DNA from: Progne subis subis
Lineage: Eukaryota; Chordata; Aves; Passeriformes; Hirundinidae
DNA length: 64,000 bases
Reading direction: 5' to 3'
Assembly (NCBI GenBank): GCA_022316685.1
Contig: JAKJHU010000182.1
Coordinates: 248,001-312,000 of the forward strand
The notes under the pieces are model-generated. The model did no database searches. It had not been told where the DNA came from and saw only the letters and a list, made by a program, of their open reading frames with translations. This document shows positions 18,313 through 30,159 of the stretch, piece by piece. A program made the translations under genes and the position numbers. Every line of letters begins with the position of its first letter. Within the stretch, counting starts at the first letter, position 1.

Positions 18313-20540
18313 TATTTTTGGAGGAGGTTGTCTAGTTTTCTGGAGCTGTAAATACTAATTATTGAACAGCCAGTGGCCAAGCAGCTGTCACAGGCTCCCT
18401 AAACTACCTGGATATTATAAATATAAATATAAATATAAATATAAATATAAATATAAATATAAATATAAATATAAATATATATATAAATATATATAAATAA
18501 TATTAATCTATTGATATGTATTAATATATAAGTATATCTTATTAATATATAAAAAGTTATATACAAAGTTATATATCTATGAAAATTATATCAAGTTATA
18601 TATATGAAAGTTATGTAAAGTTATATATATGTAGTATAAAGTAAACCTCTCTTTCTTATATATTTATGAAAAATATACATGAAATATATATAGAGTACAA
18701 AGTAGACCTCTCTTTATAATATATATGAAATATATATATAGTATAAGGTAAGCCTCTGTTTCTTATATATTTATGAAAAATATATGAAATAGATATTATT
18801 TATATTTATATTTATATTTATATTTATATTTATATTTATATTTATATTTAATACAAGGTAAACCTCTCTTTCTGATATATTTATGAGAAAAATATATGAA
18901 ATATATATATATATATTTTTATATATATATATATATATAGTATAAGGTAAACCTCTCTTTCTTACCAGCTCTGCCTTATCTTCTTTTTCCCAGAGTGACA
19001 ACAGCTATGACTATTTATCTGTGGAAGAGAAGGAGTGCTTGATGTTCCTGGAGGAAACCATCGGCTCCCTGGACGCCGAGGGGGACAGCGGGGTGTCCAC
19101 GGACGACACCGACTACGGGGAGCCCTCCAAGCCCAGGAGAGGCCCAGTGCCCCGGGGTGAGCTGGAAACCTCACAATTTAATATTACAATGAATATTACG
19201 ACATTTATTTACAAGAAGTGTCTTGCAATAGATATTTATTGCGATAAATCTCGTGTGTCAGCGACCGCGCAGGCTCTGTCAGGATCCCGTTTCCCCAGCG
19301 GTGATGGGTCGGGGGAGCCCTGGCGCCTGTCCTGAGCCGTGGTGTGCCCAGAAGGGGCGAGGGCTGTTCTGTGTGCAGTGTGTGACTTCAGCTCCCTCTC
19401 TTCCCAGATCTGGGGAGCAGAACTCCCCCTCCAAGCAGAGATCAGCAGCGTGGGGCTGAACAGAGGAGTGGGAAAAGCGTCTCTGCCTCCTGCAGCCCGG
19501 CAGCTGCTCCAAGCCCAGGAAATTCCAGCTTCCCGAGGAACATCCCTGCAGAAAGTGGAGCTTCTGGCAGCAAGGGAAGCGTCCACACGGCGCCAGCAGG
19601 AAAACCTGCACAGGAGGTGCCCAAGGAGGGCAGGCTGGACCAAGCCAGCTCAGGAAGCCACACCAAGTCCATGATTATCCAACCTCCAGACCCTTTCCAC
19701 GAGGACCTGGAGTGGTCACGGAGCCATCGCTCAGATGCCAAGGACACCAAGATTCGGACTTCGTGGGGCCACCCGGAGAAATCCACGCTGGAAGAGCCCC
19801 CTCAGGACCCCGACGCCAAGCGTGGGCCTCCAACTGCCCCCAAACCGCGGAGATTGCCACCAAACATCATCCTGAAAACCAGCAGGAACAGCCCGGTGCC
19901 GCCGGCCACGGAGCACAACCAGAAGGTGAAGGCAGCACCTCCACCCTCAGCCACCCCTCACGCCAGCCCTGCCAGCGACAGCCCCGCTGAAAAAGGGACT
20001 TCGGGCCACCTCGACCCCAAGGAGAAGGAGAAAGCCCGAAGGGAGGCCCTGGAGAAGCTGGGACTGTCCCAGGACAGGAGGGAGCCCAGCGCCCACCTCC
20101 ATCCCCACCCCAGGGAGACGCCGCTCCCCGTCCCAGGGCAGCCCAGGGAGGGCTCCGTGCCGGGGATCCGGCAGATGGCCTTCAAATCCAACACCCTGGA
20201 GCGCTCCGGGGTGGGGCTGGGCAGCTCCATCGGTGGCACCAAGGAGCAGAACGCCAGGAGCAGCAGCAGCTCCCTGGGCAAGATGTCCTTCATCGAGCGC
20301 CTGGCCCCCAGCTTCCTGCGCAGCAGCCGCCCCCGGCCCGCCTCCCTCGGGGCAGGGAAGGACTTTGTGGGCCTGAAGGAGCACGAGGAGCAGGACAAGA
20401 GCAGCAAGAGGAGATCCCACCCTCTGCCCGGCTTCTCCAGGCCGCCGCGCTCCGCCGTGAGCGTGAAGATCTCCCCAAAGGGCGCGGCCGACGAGAACCG
20501 GCGCGAGGCGCTCAAGAAGCTGGGGCTGCTGAAGGAATAG
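16798..20540 (+). CDS. C1orf116: Specifically androgen-regulated gene protein (C1orf116/SARG)
   Basis: Three coding exons: 16798-16884, 18994-19156 and 19408-20540, all GT/AG and frame-consistent; 460 aa (human about 600). Exon 1 encodes MPKKELGMAG...GSCDSM. Exon 2 encodes the acidic conserved block SYDYLSVEEKECLMFLEETIG. Exon 3 encodes a low-complexity Ser/Pro-rich middle and the conserved motifs RRLPPNIILK, RREALEKLGL, QMAFKSNTLERSGVG, SRPRPASLG and the C-terminus SVKISPKG...REALKKLGLLKE. There is no signal peptide, TM segment or enzyme domain. It is a cytoplasmic protein of poorly known function, androgen-responsive in human prostate. An open frame runs upstream of 16798 in frame, but homology supports 16798 as the start. 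Intron 1 holds a 20-bp VNTR and an AT-rich array. Confidence 0.93.
17120..17458. repeat. 20-bp minisatellite in C1orf116 intron 1
   Basis: About 17 copies of a 20-bp unit like 'ctctccctggagaggggatt', with variants ccttgga and ggaaaga. It reads open in several frames on both strands, as expected for a short repeat, and lies between well-defined exons 1 and 2. Confidence 0.95.
18263..18960. repeat. AT-rich array: (AT)n, (ATAAAT)n, (TTTATA)n and a 60-110 bp tandem repeat
   Basis: (AT)n at about 18266-18310, (ATAAAT)n at about 18418-18478, its complement type (TTTATA)n at about 18797-18850, and TA runs at 18900-18940. Superimposed are five copies of a longer unit containing 'gtaaacctctctttctta', at about 18641, 18702, 18748, 18857 and 18946. 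The last copy lies about 30 bp upstream of C1orf116 exon 2. Confidence 0.9.
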
Positions 20541-21310
20541 CTGGCGGGGCCGGTGGGAAAAGGGGGTTTTTCACCCCAAATCCAGCGGCCTGCACCGCCC
20601 GGGACCTCGGGCACGAGCACCTGGTGCCATCTCCTGCGCCGGCGCCTCGGGAGAGGCGTTGGGAGCTTCACACCGAACAGAGGAACGCGGGGTGTACAGG
20701 ATATTTTGTACGTAGCGGATGCACGTGAGCTATTTATACAAAGCGTCGCTCAGCGTGGACGAGGTGTGTTCTCCTGCAAGGGCTTTAACGCATTTGGGGA
20801 TTCATCGAAACAGGGAAGCTACGGAATTAGGGGTTTGGCTTCTTTTCAAAGGGGTTGCCTGCGGATGAAGCGTCTCTGGGAAGAACTGCTGGACTTTGCT
20901 GCTCCTTTAGGACTTTCTGGGGTTTTTTTTAATTAATTTTATCACAGCCTCTGAGGCCTGAGCAGTCATCTGCCACGTGGAAGTGCCTCCCAAAGCCACC
21001 ACTGCCTGCTGTGGGATGCTGGAGGGTTGCACAGACATCCCACTGCCTCCCCTGCCACACTCAGCTCTCCCACCCTGCCCTGACCACCTGGATCCAGCTC
21101 CTGGAAGAGGCTGGAACTGCAGGAACTGGGGCCAGAGGCTGTGCTGGTGTCAGGTCCAGAAATGGGGTGAGTGCGAGGCTGGGACAGCTCCAAATCATCC
21201 CTTCCGAGCTGTGCTGGCACCTCTCAGGCCCAGCTGATGCTGCCAACACCTTGCTGCTCACCTCGGGGAGCAGAGGTGTGTGTTAAATAAACCTGTGTGT
21301 GATCAGAAAA
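20541..21310 (+). other. C1orf116: C1orf116 3' UTR with polyadenylation signal
   Basis: Non-coding sequence after the stop. AATAAA at 21286-21291 is followed by GT-rich 'cctgtgtgtgatc', a typical cleavage context. Extent inferred. Confidence 0.65.
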
Positions 21311-21399
21311 GCGCCCTGTGGTACAGATCTATGGCTCAGTCGGGTAAATCGAAACGGTGGGGTTTGAAACCAGGAGTTCTGAGACAAAGGATGAGCTAG

Positions 21400-21570
21400 G
21401 TCAGGTCTGTCCCACCTATAAAATGGAATTATTTCATCAGCACAGGCAAAATCTTCCATGGAGCAACCTGGGAGAGTGGAAGGTGACCCTGCCTGTGACG
21501 AGGGGAGGAGCAAGGAGAGCTTTAGGCTCCCTTCCAACCCAAGCTGTTCCGAGATTCTGTGATTCCAGGC
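21400..21570. mobile_element. CR1-like LINE 3' end
   Basis: Contains 'gagagtggaaggtgaccctg' and 'ctcccttccaacccaag' followed by 'gattctgtgattcc'. It sits just before solo LTR copy 1. Confidence 0.7.
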
Positions 21571-21619
21571 TCTCACTGTGAGCACAAAGAGGGGCTGTGG
21601 AACTCCCGGTGCTCCCGTG

Positions 21620-22000
21620 TGTCACCGAGACACACAAAGCAGTCACACGAGACAAGAGATTTTCACAGAGGTCCTTCCGATCCAGCTCACAGCTGAGACA
21701 GCGGAGAGAGAGCCCCTTTGTTTATTTCTTACTTTTTATACATCTGTGGGTCTGGCAGAAGATTGGCTTTTTGGGGTTTCCACCCCTCAGCCTCAGTGGC
21801 CAGACCAATTGTCAGTTACAATTGTTTTCAGGTTAGAAATATGCAAACAAAGGACAAAGAATGAAAAACAAAGGATTTATTTATGTTACATCTGTGGGAA
21901 AGGTAGAAAACTGCTCTAATATTCTACAGTAACTAAAAGATCTGACTCCATTTATGAAATTCAAAAAGGCCTTAGAAAACTCAGAAAAACCAGGGTAACA
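21620..22000 (-). mobile_element. Solo LTR, family A, copy 1 (381 bp, TSD cccgtg)
   Basis: Begins TGTCACCG and ends GGTAACA, flanked by the 6-bp direct repeat cccgtg at 21614-21619 and 22001-22006. On the minus strand it carries TATAAAAAG and a nearby AATAAA, so the LTR sense is minus. Two further copies are at 42352-42748 and 47177-47587. A 6-bp duplication fits a class II (ERVK-like) retroviral LTR. No internal viral genes are present. Confidence 0.9.
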
Positions 22001-22884
22001 CCCGTGTCTGCTGGCAGGCTGGAAGCAGCCCGATGTGCACCCGGCCCTGGGCTGCTCGGCCGGGGGACTCTCAAGTGTAAATTTAAAGGCAGCCAGAGCA
22101 GTGTGCAGAGAGGAGGGGGAGATGCCAGGTTAAAGCCGAGTAAAAGGTTCAGCCAAGTGCCTGCCTGGGGTAAAGCTGCGTTTTCATCTCTGTGCTTCTC
22201 TCCTCTGCCAGCTCTGTCTCACCCAGGGCTGATTCCAGTTATTTAATGCTCTGAGTGCTCAGCACCTGCAGGATTCAAGTCCCAAGGGAAATCTCACCTT
22301 GTTTACCTAATGAGAAGGAAGGAGAGGATTAAGGACCCTCTCAAAGCAAAACAGAACCTAAACATTTCTTAAAACCAGATTTTGTTTTGGAAACAAAAGG
22401 TTTCTCTTCCAACCCTTGGCTTTAGTCAGAACCATTGTGTGCTGGTGTTATGAAAGCTGAGTTTTGTTCAGATTTCCAAGGGGAAATCTCACTCCCAAAG
22501 ATCCCTTATCAACCTGTGACGTGGCAATGCTCACAAACAGGAGCTGGTATGAAATGGAAACAAAAGAGAATAAATTCAAACCACAGCCACAGAGCAGCAG
22601 GGTCATTCCTCTGGGAATGAACTCCACGTTTCTGTGCCTCTCCTGGAGCTACCAGGCGCTCTGGGCTGGGTCTCTCACCGCGGGCAAGCCCCGCTCCACG
22701 AGCAGGCGTCGCTGTTTAATCCTGCGAGGGGAATATGGAATTTTACCTGCTGGATCTGTTTGTAGCCCTCGGAAACGGAGCTGTTTATGCCCAAGGGCTG
22801 GGAGCTTATGCAAGAGCAGGCCCATGACTGTGCCTGGTGCCACGCAGAGCCGAGCCCTGCTGCTGGCAGAGGGATCCTGCCACA

Positions 22885-23157
22885 GCTCCTGATCTGCTGC
22901 TGCTGCTGATCCTGCTCCTCCTGATCCTGATCTGCTCCTGCTCCTCCCGCTCCGCTCCTGATCCTGATCTGCTCCTGCTCCTCCTGCTCCGCTCCTGATC
23001 CTGATCTGCTCCTGCTCCTCCCGCTCCGCTCCTGATCCTGATCTGCTCCTGCTCTTGCTCCTCCTGCTCCCGATCTGCTCCTGCTGCTGATCTGCCTCTC
23101 CTGCTGCAGCTCCTGATCTGCTGCTTCTGCTGATCCTGCTCCTGATCTGCTGCTGAT

Positions 23158-23213
<56 letters not shown>

Positions 23214-23345
23214 ACTTCTGATCCTGCTCCTACTTCTGATCCTGATCCTGATCCTGATCCTGCTCCTGCTCCTGCTCCTGATCTGCTGCTGCTGCTCCTG
23301 ATCCATCTCCTGATCCTAATCCTGATCCTACTCCTGATTCTGCTC
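22885..23345. repeat. CTCCTG/CTGATC hexamer-type repeat array
   Basis: About 460 bp of pyrimidine-rich 'cctgctcctgatctgctc' variants including a clean (CTCCTG)n core near 23160-23210. The Arg/Ser/Gln-rich open frames on the minus strand are by-products of the repeat. Confidence 0.95.
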
Positions 23346-23879
23346 CTGCTGCTGCTCCAGCCCCTGCAGGAGCCGCTGAGGAGCCTCAGCTCCACCAGGA
23401 GCACCTGCAAGTGCCCTCCTGCAACCCAGCTGCTCCTTCTGCCTCCTGCTGCTGGAGAGTTTTCTCCTCCTGATGTTTGCATCAGGCTGGCCAGCCCCGG
23501 GATAATTCGATGAATTGCTCAGCTACCAAGCAGCGTCTCCCTGCTTGTTTCCCTGCTCGTTTCCCTCGCATTCCTCGGATTCTTTGCACACCTTCGGTGC
23601 GGGGCAGCGGTGTTCAGGGAGGAATTGAAAGCCTGGCTGAGGATTGTGTTCAGCCCGAGCCTGTTTGGTATTCACAGCCTGTCTTGGAAAGGCGCTGCTG
23701 CTGCAAGGTCAGGCATGGAAAGGACTGAGTGCAGCTTAGCGCTGCCAGCAGTTAATTAACATCAGCAAATCGTTCAGTGCAATTACCTCCACGGGTCAGC
23801 CCTTCTCTCTAAAGAAAGCCTGCATTAGTTTGGGAATTAAATTGCCCGTAAGGAACAAAGGCTCTTGCTTTGTCATCAT

Positions 23880-24150
23880 CATAAAACCATGGAATGGTTT
23901 GGGTCGGAGGGGACCTTAAGCTCATCCAGTTTCGCCCCCCTTCCACTGTCCCAGCTTGCTCCAAGTCTGGGTGGGGACAAAGCAACACAAAATCTACCCC
24001 CAGGTTGAGCAGAGCCCAGCAGAACTCCCAGCTTCTTGTCTGGGGACCCCTGAAATCAAAATCAGAATTCACACTCTGGCAGGGGGTGGAATGAGATGAG
24101 CTTTAAGGTCCCTTCCAAGCCAAACTATTCCATGATTCTGTGACTCTAAT
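23880..24150. mobile_element. CR1-like LINE fragment
   Basis: Starts 'aaaaccatggaatggtttggg', continues 'ggaccttaagctcatccag', and ends 'taaggtcccttccaagccaa' with 'ccatgattctgtgactct'. This is the commonest avian CR1 3' pattern. Confidence 0.85.
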
Positions 24151-26240
24151 TCTGGGTATATTTACCTTGATTTGTGCCCAGAAGGCAAAATCCCAGCAGA
24201 GCCCAGACACAAAACAGCCACGAAGAGAGATCACAGCCTCGCAGAAGCAGCAAGTCTCTGAAGAGTTGGTAAGTGTACCCTCAGCGTCTTCATGCAGATT
24301 ATCCAGACTGAGTTTATGTGTTAACAATGTTAAAAACAACAAAGAAAACACCCAGCTTTGCATTTTGCACAGAATATTCATCTAATTCCTAACTATCGGT
24401 CCCAGCCTGGCTCAGACGTGTCATTTCCATGTCTACGTGAGCCCGTCAAGACCTCCCGTCTCAATTAAAAACATCCTTGTGCACATCTTTCATTACAGAG
24501 ATCAGATTCAGGAGCCGGTGGGATCCTGGCAGTGTCAGGGAACATCAGCTGCACCAGGCCACAGCAGAAATAATTTGTTTTAATAACAGCTCTCGTGCTT
24601 CCAGGGCGTTGTCGGGGGAACCTTGGGGCTGAGAGGTGGGGAAGGAGGTTTGGATGCCGCTGAAGCAAGCTGGGGAACACCAAACCTGGGCTCCAGGATG
24701 GAGCTGGACTCACTCCAGCTCTCTGGGAGGCGCTGGAGATGTCAGAGGCTTTTTTATCCACGTTCCAGCACGGTTTGGGCAACAAGCAGGAGCGTGGCTC
24801 TGCCCCTTCCCTGCTCACAAGGAGACAAGGACCCTCTCCAGCCCCACTGCGCTTCTCTCCATGATATATTTTTTATTTTTTGCCCCTGCTCTTTGTTCCT
24901 AATGAAATTGTAAACGAAAAAATGCCCAACCCCTGTCACTGCAGCTCCCACCCGTGCCGTGCTTGGCCCCACAGAGCCAACAACGTGCACAGAGGAGCCC
25001 AGCAGGGGCATTGCAGCCTCCTGCTGCCGTGCGACCGCAATCAGCGTTCACTGCCTTGGGGTTTGCTCTCCTCTGGTTGGCAGTGACGCAAATTCACCTG
25101 ATAATATCTGAAAGAAGAGCCGATGTTTCTCGTTCCTGCTCCTCCGATGTTTCTCGTTCCTGCTCTCTAATCCCGGTGGGTTTGGGACCCCCTGGCAGGG
25201 CAGGGGATGAGGATCTCCAGCTCCCCGAGGTCTCAGCTCTTTTCTTACGATCACTCTTGGGTTTGGAAGTCCAAGAAGAACCAGACAGGGGCAGTGTTGC
25301 TCCTTGCAGAGGGGTTTGTGTGCAGCAGAACCGCCCCTGGCTGGTTCCGGGCAGGAGTTTGATCATTAACCCGGCGCCGTGGAGCAGCCAGGGGTTGTTA
25401 TCATTTATTAATTCCAGCTCTGAGCACAGGCAGACATCTGCACAGGGATGGAACTCGTGGGATGGAGCCTCTGCCTGTCCTGGTGCTGCTCCCAGGGAGA
25501 AGATTCCTCCTCCAGCACACGTTGGTCAGAGGAGGGAACAGGAATTTCCTTTACAAGCACAGCCCAGAAGAATAAATTCCAGAAAATTTAACTCTCCTTT
25601 AGCAGTGGAGGTGCAAGGCAGTGATCCTGCCCCAGGACAGTTTCCTGTAATAATTCCATGATTTTATGATTCCCTAAAATAACACTGAGTGTTTCCAGGG
25701 GGTTCCCACACAATTTTATTGCTCACACAAAGCCAGTCCTGGTGCTCTCCTGGCAATAGATGCCCTCAGGCAGGGCAGTGCTGCAGGAGCCCAGCCAAGA
25801 GTGGGGCGATTTATGGCGCAGGTTTGGTACAAAACACAACAATCACCGCAATAAAAGAAATCATGCCGCAATTAACAGCTCAAAACTGCTCGGTGGAGGT
25901 TTATCCCCAGCCAGGGAGATTCCAAAGTGCTCCAAGGATTGTCTTACACAGAAAATAATCTGCTCTTCACACCCTGTCTGACCCCAGAGGGGAAGATCAA
26001 GGTCCTGGACTCCACAGGGCTGGAGAACAAAGTGGTTCCTCTGATGCCTTGAGGCTGAGCTCTCACGTATTTCACGTTCTGTGGTGCCCAGGTGCAGCTC
26101 TGAGCTCACACTCAGGGTCACTCAGCTCTCTGCACACAGCAGCGACACAAAACAAATCCTGCTCCTGCTGCACACCAAGGACAACTTCCAGCCCCAAAGC
26201 ACAACCAAGGGTGGCTGGAGGGAGGAACAAGGATGGGAGT
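24151..26240. other. Intergenic, no gene recognised
   Basis: No frame resembles a known protein. Seen: a duplicated 'cgatgtttctcgttcctgctc' near 25120-25165 and a short CR1-like tail near 25650. 26030-26240 may be the distal part of the LTR-like element that follows. Confidence 0.55.
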
Positions 26241-26244
26241 TCAC

Positions 26245-26530
26245 AACCTGGAGCGAGAATTAGGCAATTAAACCCCAATGTGCAAATAGATCAAAACTTA
26301 TAAAAGTGTGAGACCTCGTGACCGTTTGTCCATTTTGTGACCAATTTGTATCCATTTTGGGTCCATTTTGTGTCCACCTTGGGTGCAGCCCTGGCCAGGC
26401 TCTTGTCCTGCCCAAGGTGTGTCCTTGGGACCTTTTCATAAATATCTGCTTTATTCTCATAGCTCTGTCCAGCCTCTGTTCCAGCTCAGCCCTCCCAAGG
26501 CGTCACCTCTAAACCTCCCTCTGAAGCCCC
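26245..26530 (+). mobile_element. LTR-like repeat, family C (inverse copy of 43600-44220)
   Basis: The reverse complement matches 43640-44040: shared 'cacttttataagttttg.tc', 'catttgcacat.ggggtttaatt', 'gaactcccatccttg' and 'ggacacaccttgggcagg'. It carries only about five copies of the 11-bp 'tccattttgtg' unit (26327-26377), against about 18 in the other copy. Probable degenerate LTR; ends approximate. Confidence 0.6.
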
Positions 26531-28380
26531 CACACTCCTGACCCAGAGAATGCTGCCCTGCAGGTCCTGGGCACTCTCGGGGTGCTGGAGCCTCCTCAGG
26601 GGCGCCACAGGTGAGTTTTTATCTGCAGCCAATCCTTCCTAAAGGAAGGCAAAGGAGCCCAAAATCCCCAGCCATGACCGAAATGCCTCCACAGGTTTGG
26701 AGCTGTCAGCACCTCCGAACTCCTCTCGGTGGTTTGGTTCATGCAAAAGAGGAATTGTGTTTGTGGCCAGGAGCAAACTGCCCTGGGTTCCACCTGAACC
26801 CGCCTCGTTCACATTTAGGACAAAAAAAAAATTGAAGCAGAACCCATCTTTTTGACCCCAAAACAGGATCAAAGCGCAGATGTGTGAGCTCAGCCAAGGT
26901 CCAGCCAAGCCACAGGCGTCTGAGGAACCTTTCACAAAGTTCTCCATGTGAAGTTCTGCCTGGAAGTGGCTCTCAGCAAACACCATTCACTGCTGCGTGT
27001 TCTGTATTAAAGCAAGTAGTCTGGAGAGCAGGGGAATTCCTCTCAAACGCTGCAATTTCTGCTCCTGGCCTCTTCACCCCTTTTTTTTTTTTCTCCCCCT
27101 TCCATGATGTCATCAAGCTAAAAAAGAACATTTTGGGGTCTTTTTGATGAAATCTCTGCAACTCCTCTGGGCATTTTGACCGTCTCCACTCAGCTCAGCA
27201 ACGCACCTCAAGACCTCAGAAGATTTTTAGTGCACCCATTTTAAAAACAACACATCAACATACAAAAAAAAAAAAAAAAAAATTAAGCATCAAGAGAAAA
27301 GCCAAGACTGACTGAGCTGCAAGCTGCAAAAACAACTTTATTAAACAAAATCATAGCTGGAGGTGGAGGAAGAGAAAATTTCCAGCAGCAGAAGCATCAA
27401 AATCTAAGGTAGGTGAGCCTCAATTTGCCCTTAAAATAGTGGTTTTTTGGAGAACAGTGCTGTTGTAGAGTGATTATAGGAGAGAGATGTCACCTACAGT
27501 CTGTGACAGTTCTGAAATTCAACATAATTATTTCTATAAAGATAAAGGTAGTGACTTACGGTGATTTTTTTTTTCCTTCCCCACTGTGCTTTTAATTTTT
27601 TTTTTTTAACTATAAATTAAATTACTTTTTGGCCAAGAACACCCCAAAAAGATTGAAATGGTTGAGGTGAAATGCATCCCATTTCTGGATGGTGGCAGGA
27701 TAATGGTTTAATTGGACACCAAAAATGGGTGCTATAAACATTTCCACAGTATAAGACTGAAATAAAGAGATGAAAAACCCAACAATACATGCTTTACTCC
27801 CGGGATTTCTCTAGCTATTTCTTGTCTCTTTCTGCTTTACCTTTATTTAGCTATTTGTGGGTTAGCATTAAAAAACAGCTCCTCGCCTAAAAATTAACAT
27901 TAAATGAGATTAAAATGGAGCTGAGGGTTCTGTTCTGCAGACCAGAAATGAGGAAAAGAGGGAGTGCACTGCTGGACATTAGAAAAGATTAAAATAAGCA
28001 TAGAAACCGCATTTTTCCTGGTTTTTTGATGAAAAAAACCCTGTCCAGCTCTTTACGGGGCGTTTTTGTTAGCTCCTTATTGCTTCAAGTCCTCCAGCCT
28101 GGCAGGAGTTGTGACTTTGAGGGAAAATCCCCGTTTTTCACCTGTTGTGTCTCTGTCAGCTGCAGTGAGGGAACGGCTGGGGCTCTGCTGAGCCGCGAGT
28201 GAGCGGAGCTGGGGGACTCGAGCCGTGCCCGGCGCCCCAAAACCAGCAAAAACCCCGGCGGGAAATGTCCAGGGAGGGTCCTGGGCCAGCCCGAGGGGAA
28301 GGGGCATTTCTGCAGTGCCGTGCCACGCTTCCCGCAGCCCAGGGGACGTGCAGGATGGCCCCAGTACAGGGCGTGCCAGG
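26531..28380. other. Intergenic, no gene recognised
   Basis: Mostly AT-rich unique-looking sequence. A-tract at about 27264-27282. A minus-strand AATAAA at 27337-27342 could end an unidentified minus-strand transcript, but no matching exon was recognised. GC rises after 28170. Confidence 0.5.
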
Positions 28381-28384
28381 GACT

Positions 28385-28870
28385 GGTCGTGCTGGTTTGG
28401 GCTGAGCCTGGTGCCGGGCTGAGCCTGGTTTGGGCTGAGCCTGGTGCTAGGTTGAGCCCGGTTTGGGTTGAGCCCAGTTTGGGCTGAGCCTGGTTTGGGC
28501 TGAGCCTGGTGCTAGGTTGAGCCCGGTTTGGGTTGAGCCTGGTGCCAGGCTGAGCCTGGTGCCAGGCTGAGCCTGGTTTGGGCTGAGCCTGGTGCCAGGT
28601 TGATTCTGGTTTGGGCTGAGCCTGGTGCCAGGTTGATTCTGGTTTGGGCTGAGCCGGGTGCCAGGTTGATTCTGGTTTGGACTGAGCCTGGTTAGGGCTG
28701 AGCCTGGTTTGGGCTGAGCCGGGTGCCTGGTTGAGCCCGGTTTGGGTTGAGCCTGGTGCCAGGTTGAGCCCGGTTTGGGCTGAGCCTGGTTTGGGTTGAG
28801 CCTGGTGCCTGGTTGAGCCTGGTTTGGGTTGAGCCTGGTGCCAGGTTGAGCCCGGTTTGGGCTGAGCTCA
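28385..28870. repeat. 16-17 bp minisatellite 'ctgagcctggtttggg'
   Basis: About 28 alternating units of 'ctgagcctggtttggg' and 'ctgagcctggtgccagg' with frequent 'ttgagcc' variants. The proline/asparagine-rich reading on the minus strand is a repeat artefact. Confidence 0.95.
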
Positions 28871-29218
28871 TCTCCCACCTCTGCGCTCAGGTGCAGGGGA
28901 CCAGCAGCGGGGTTTGTGGGCAGGACTCAGCCCAGCAGGAATAAAGCTGATTACGGCTTCGGGAGTTTTCCTTCTCCACGTTTCCGAGGGATTTGAGGAG
29001 CTCCCAGTGCGTGAACAAGGGTGGAGGATTTGCGCTCTCCGAGGTTTGAACAGCGCTGGGGCCGAGGCAAAGCTCACACAAAGTTTTTAACTCAAACAAG
29101 GAAATGGTCCCCGTCTCAAACAGGAGCACACAGGCACTGCCTGCGGTCAGGTGTGGAGAGGGGCAGCAACAAGCTGGGGAAGGACAAATGGCAGGGAAGA
29201 AAAATAAAATTTAAAAAT

Positions 29219-29363
29219 AATATAAATATAAGTATAAGTATAAATAGAAATATAAATATAAATATACATATAAATATAAATATAAATATAAATATAAATA
29301 TAAATATAAATATAAATATAAATATAAATATAAATAAATAAAATAAGATTAAAATTAACATTA

Positions 29364-29394
<31 letters not shown>

Positions 29395-29625
29395 AAATTA
29401 AAATAATAAAATAACCATAACCATAAAGTAAAAAATATTAAAATTTAAAAAGTAAAAATAAATATAAATATTAATAATAATAATAATAATAATTTAAAAT
29501 AATAAAATAACCATAACCATAAAATAAAAAAATATTAAAATTTAAAAAGTAAAAAATAAAAAGTAAAAATAAAAATAAAAATAAAAATAAAAATAAAAAT
29601 AAAAATAAAAATAAAAATAAAAGAA
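29219..29625. repeat. Compound AT-rich simple repeats
   Basis: (ATAAAT)n at 29225-29340, (AAT)n at about 29367-29394 and 29472-29492, (AAATAA)n at 29568-29622. A block of roughly 90 bp containing 'aaaataaccataaccataaa' occurs twice (about 29395-29460 and 29496-29560), so part of the array was duplicated as a unit. Confidence 0.9.
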
Positions 29626-29697
29626 ATGATTGGGGGGGTGACAGGAGATGTTTGAGGATGCTGGCACCTTTGAGATTGCAGCTTCTGCTGTTGCTTC

Positions 29698-29838
29698 TTG
29701 AGATGAAAAAAGAGAAGAGAACAGAAAGGGAGGAGGGAGAAGAGAGAAGGGAAAAGGGAAGAGGGAAAAGGGAAAGGGGAAAAGGGAGGAGGGTGAAGAG
29801 AGAAGGGACAAGGGAAGAAGGACAAGGGACACGGGAAG
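29698..29838. repeat. Purine-only (GGGAAAAGGGAAGA-like) tract
   Basis: About 140 bp almost entirely A and G on the plus strand, about 320-460 bp upstream of the pIgR-like start codon. Confidence 0.85.
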
Positions 29839-30159
29839 GTTTGATGCCACAGCAGCACCACAGCAGCACTACAGCAGCACATTTTCGGCTGTCGCTGACC
29901 CCCACTCCCAGCAAAGCCTCCCCCCATCCCCACAGCGCAGGGCTCAAAGCAGAGTGGGAGATCTGCACAGCACCACTGGCACCTTTTATCCTCTTAAAAT
30001 TCCCTTTTTTTTGGCCTAGGACAGGTCAGAGGCTCGGAGCCAGCAGCTGCCACAGGGCATTGCAGGGGTTGCCACGACCTCTCTCTTTTTGGTGATTACA
30101 CACATCAGCAAAAGCCCGTCCCCACGGCGAGGTTTGGGAGGATTTGGACGCTCGTGGAC

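Noticed and set aside
22649..23482. 277-codon Arg/Ser-rich minus-strand frame resembling an RS domain
   Set aside because: Arises from a CTCCTG-type hexamer array; no flanking domain or splice structure.
28447..28878. Minus-strand NQAQPGTRLNP-type repeat protein
   Set aside because: Non-coding 16-17 bp minisatellite; no start context, splice sites or neighbours to support it.
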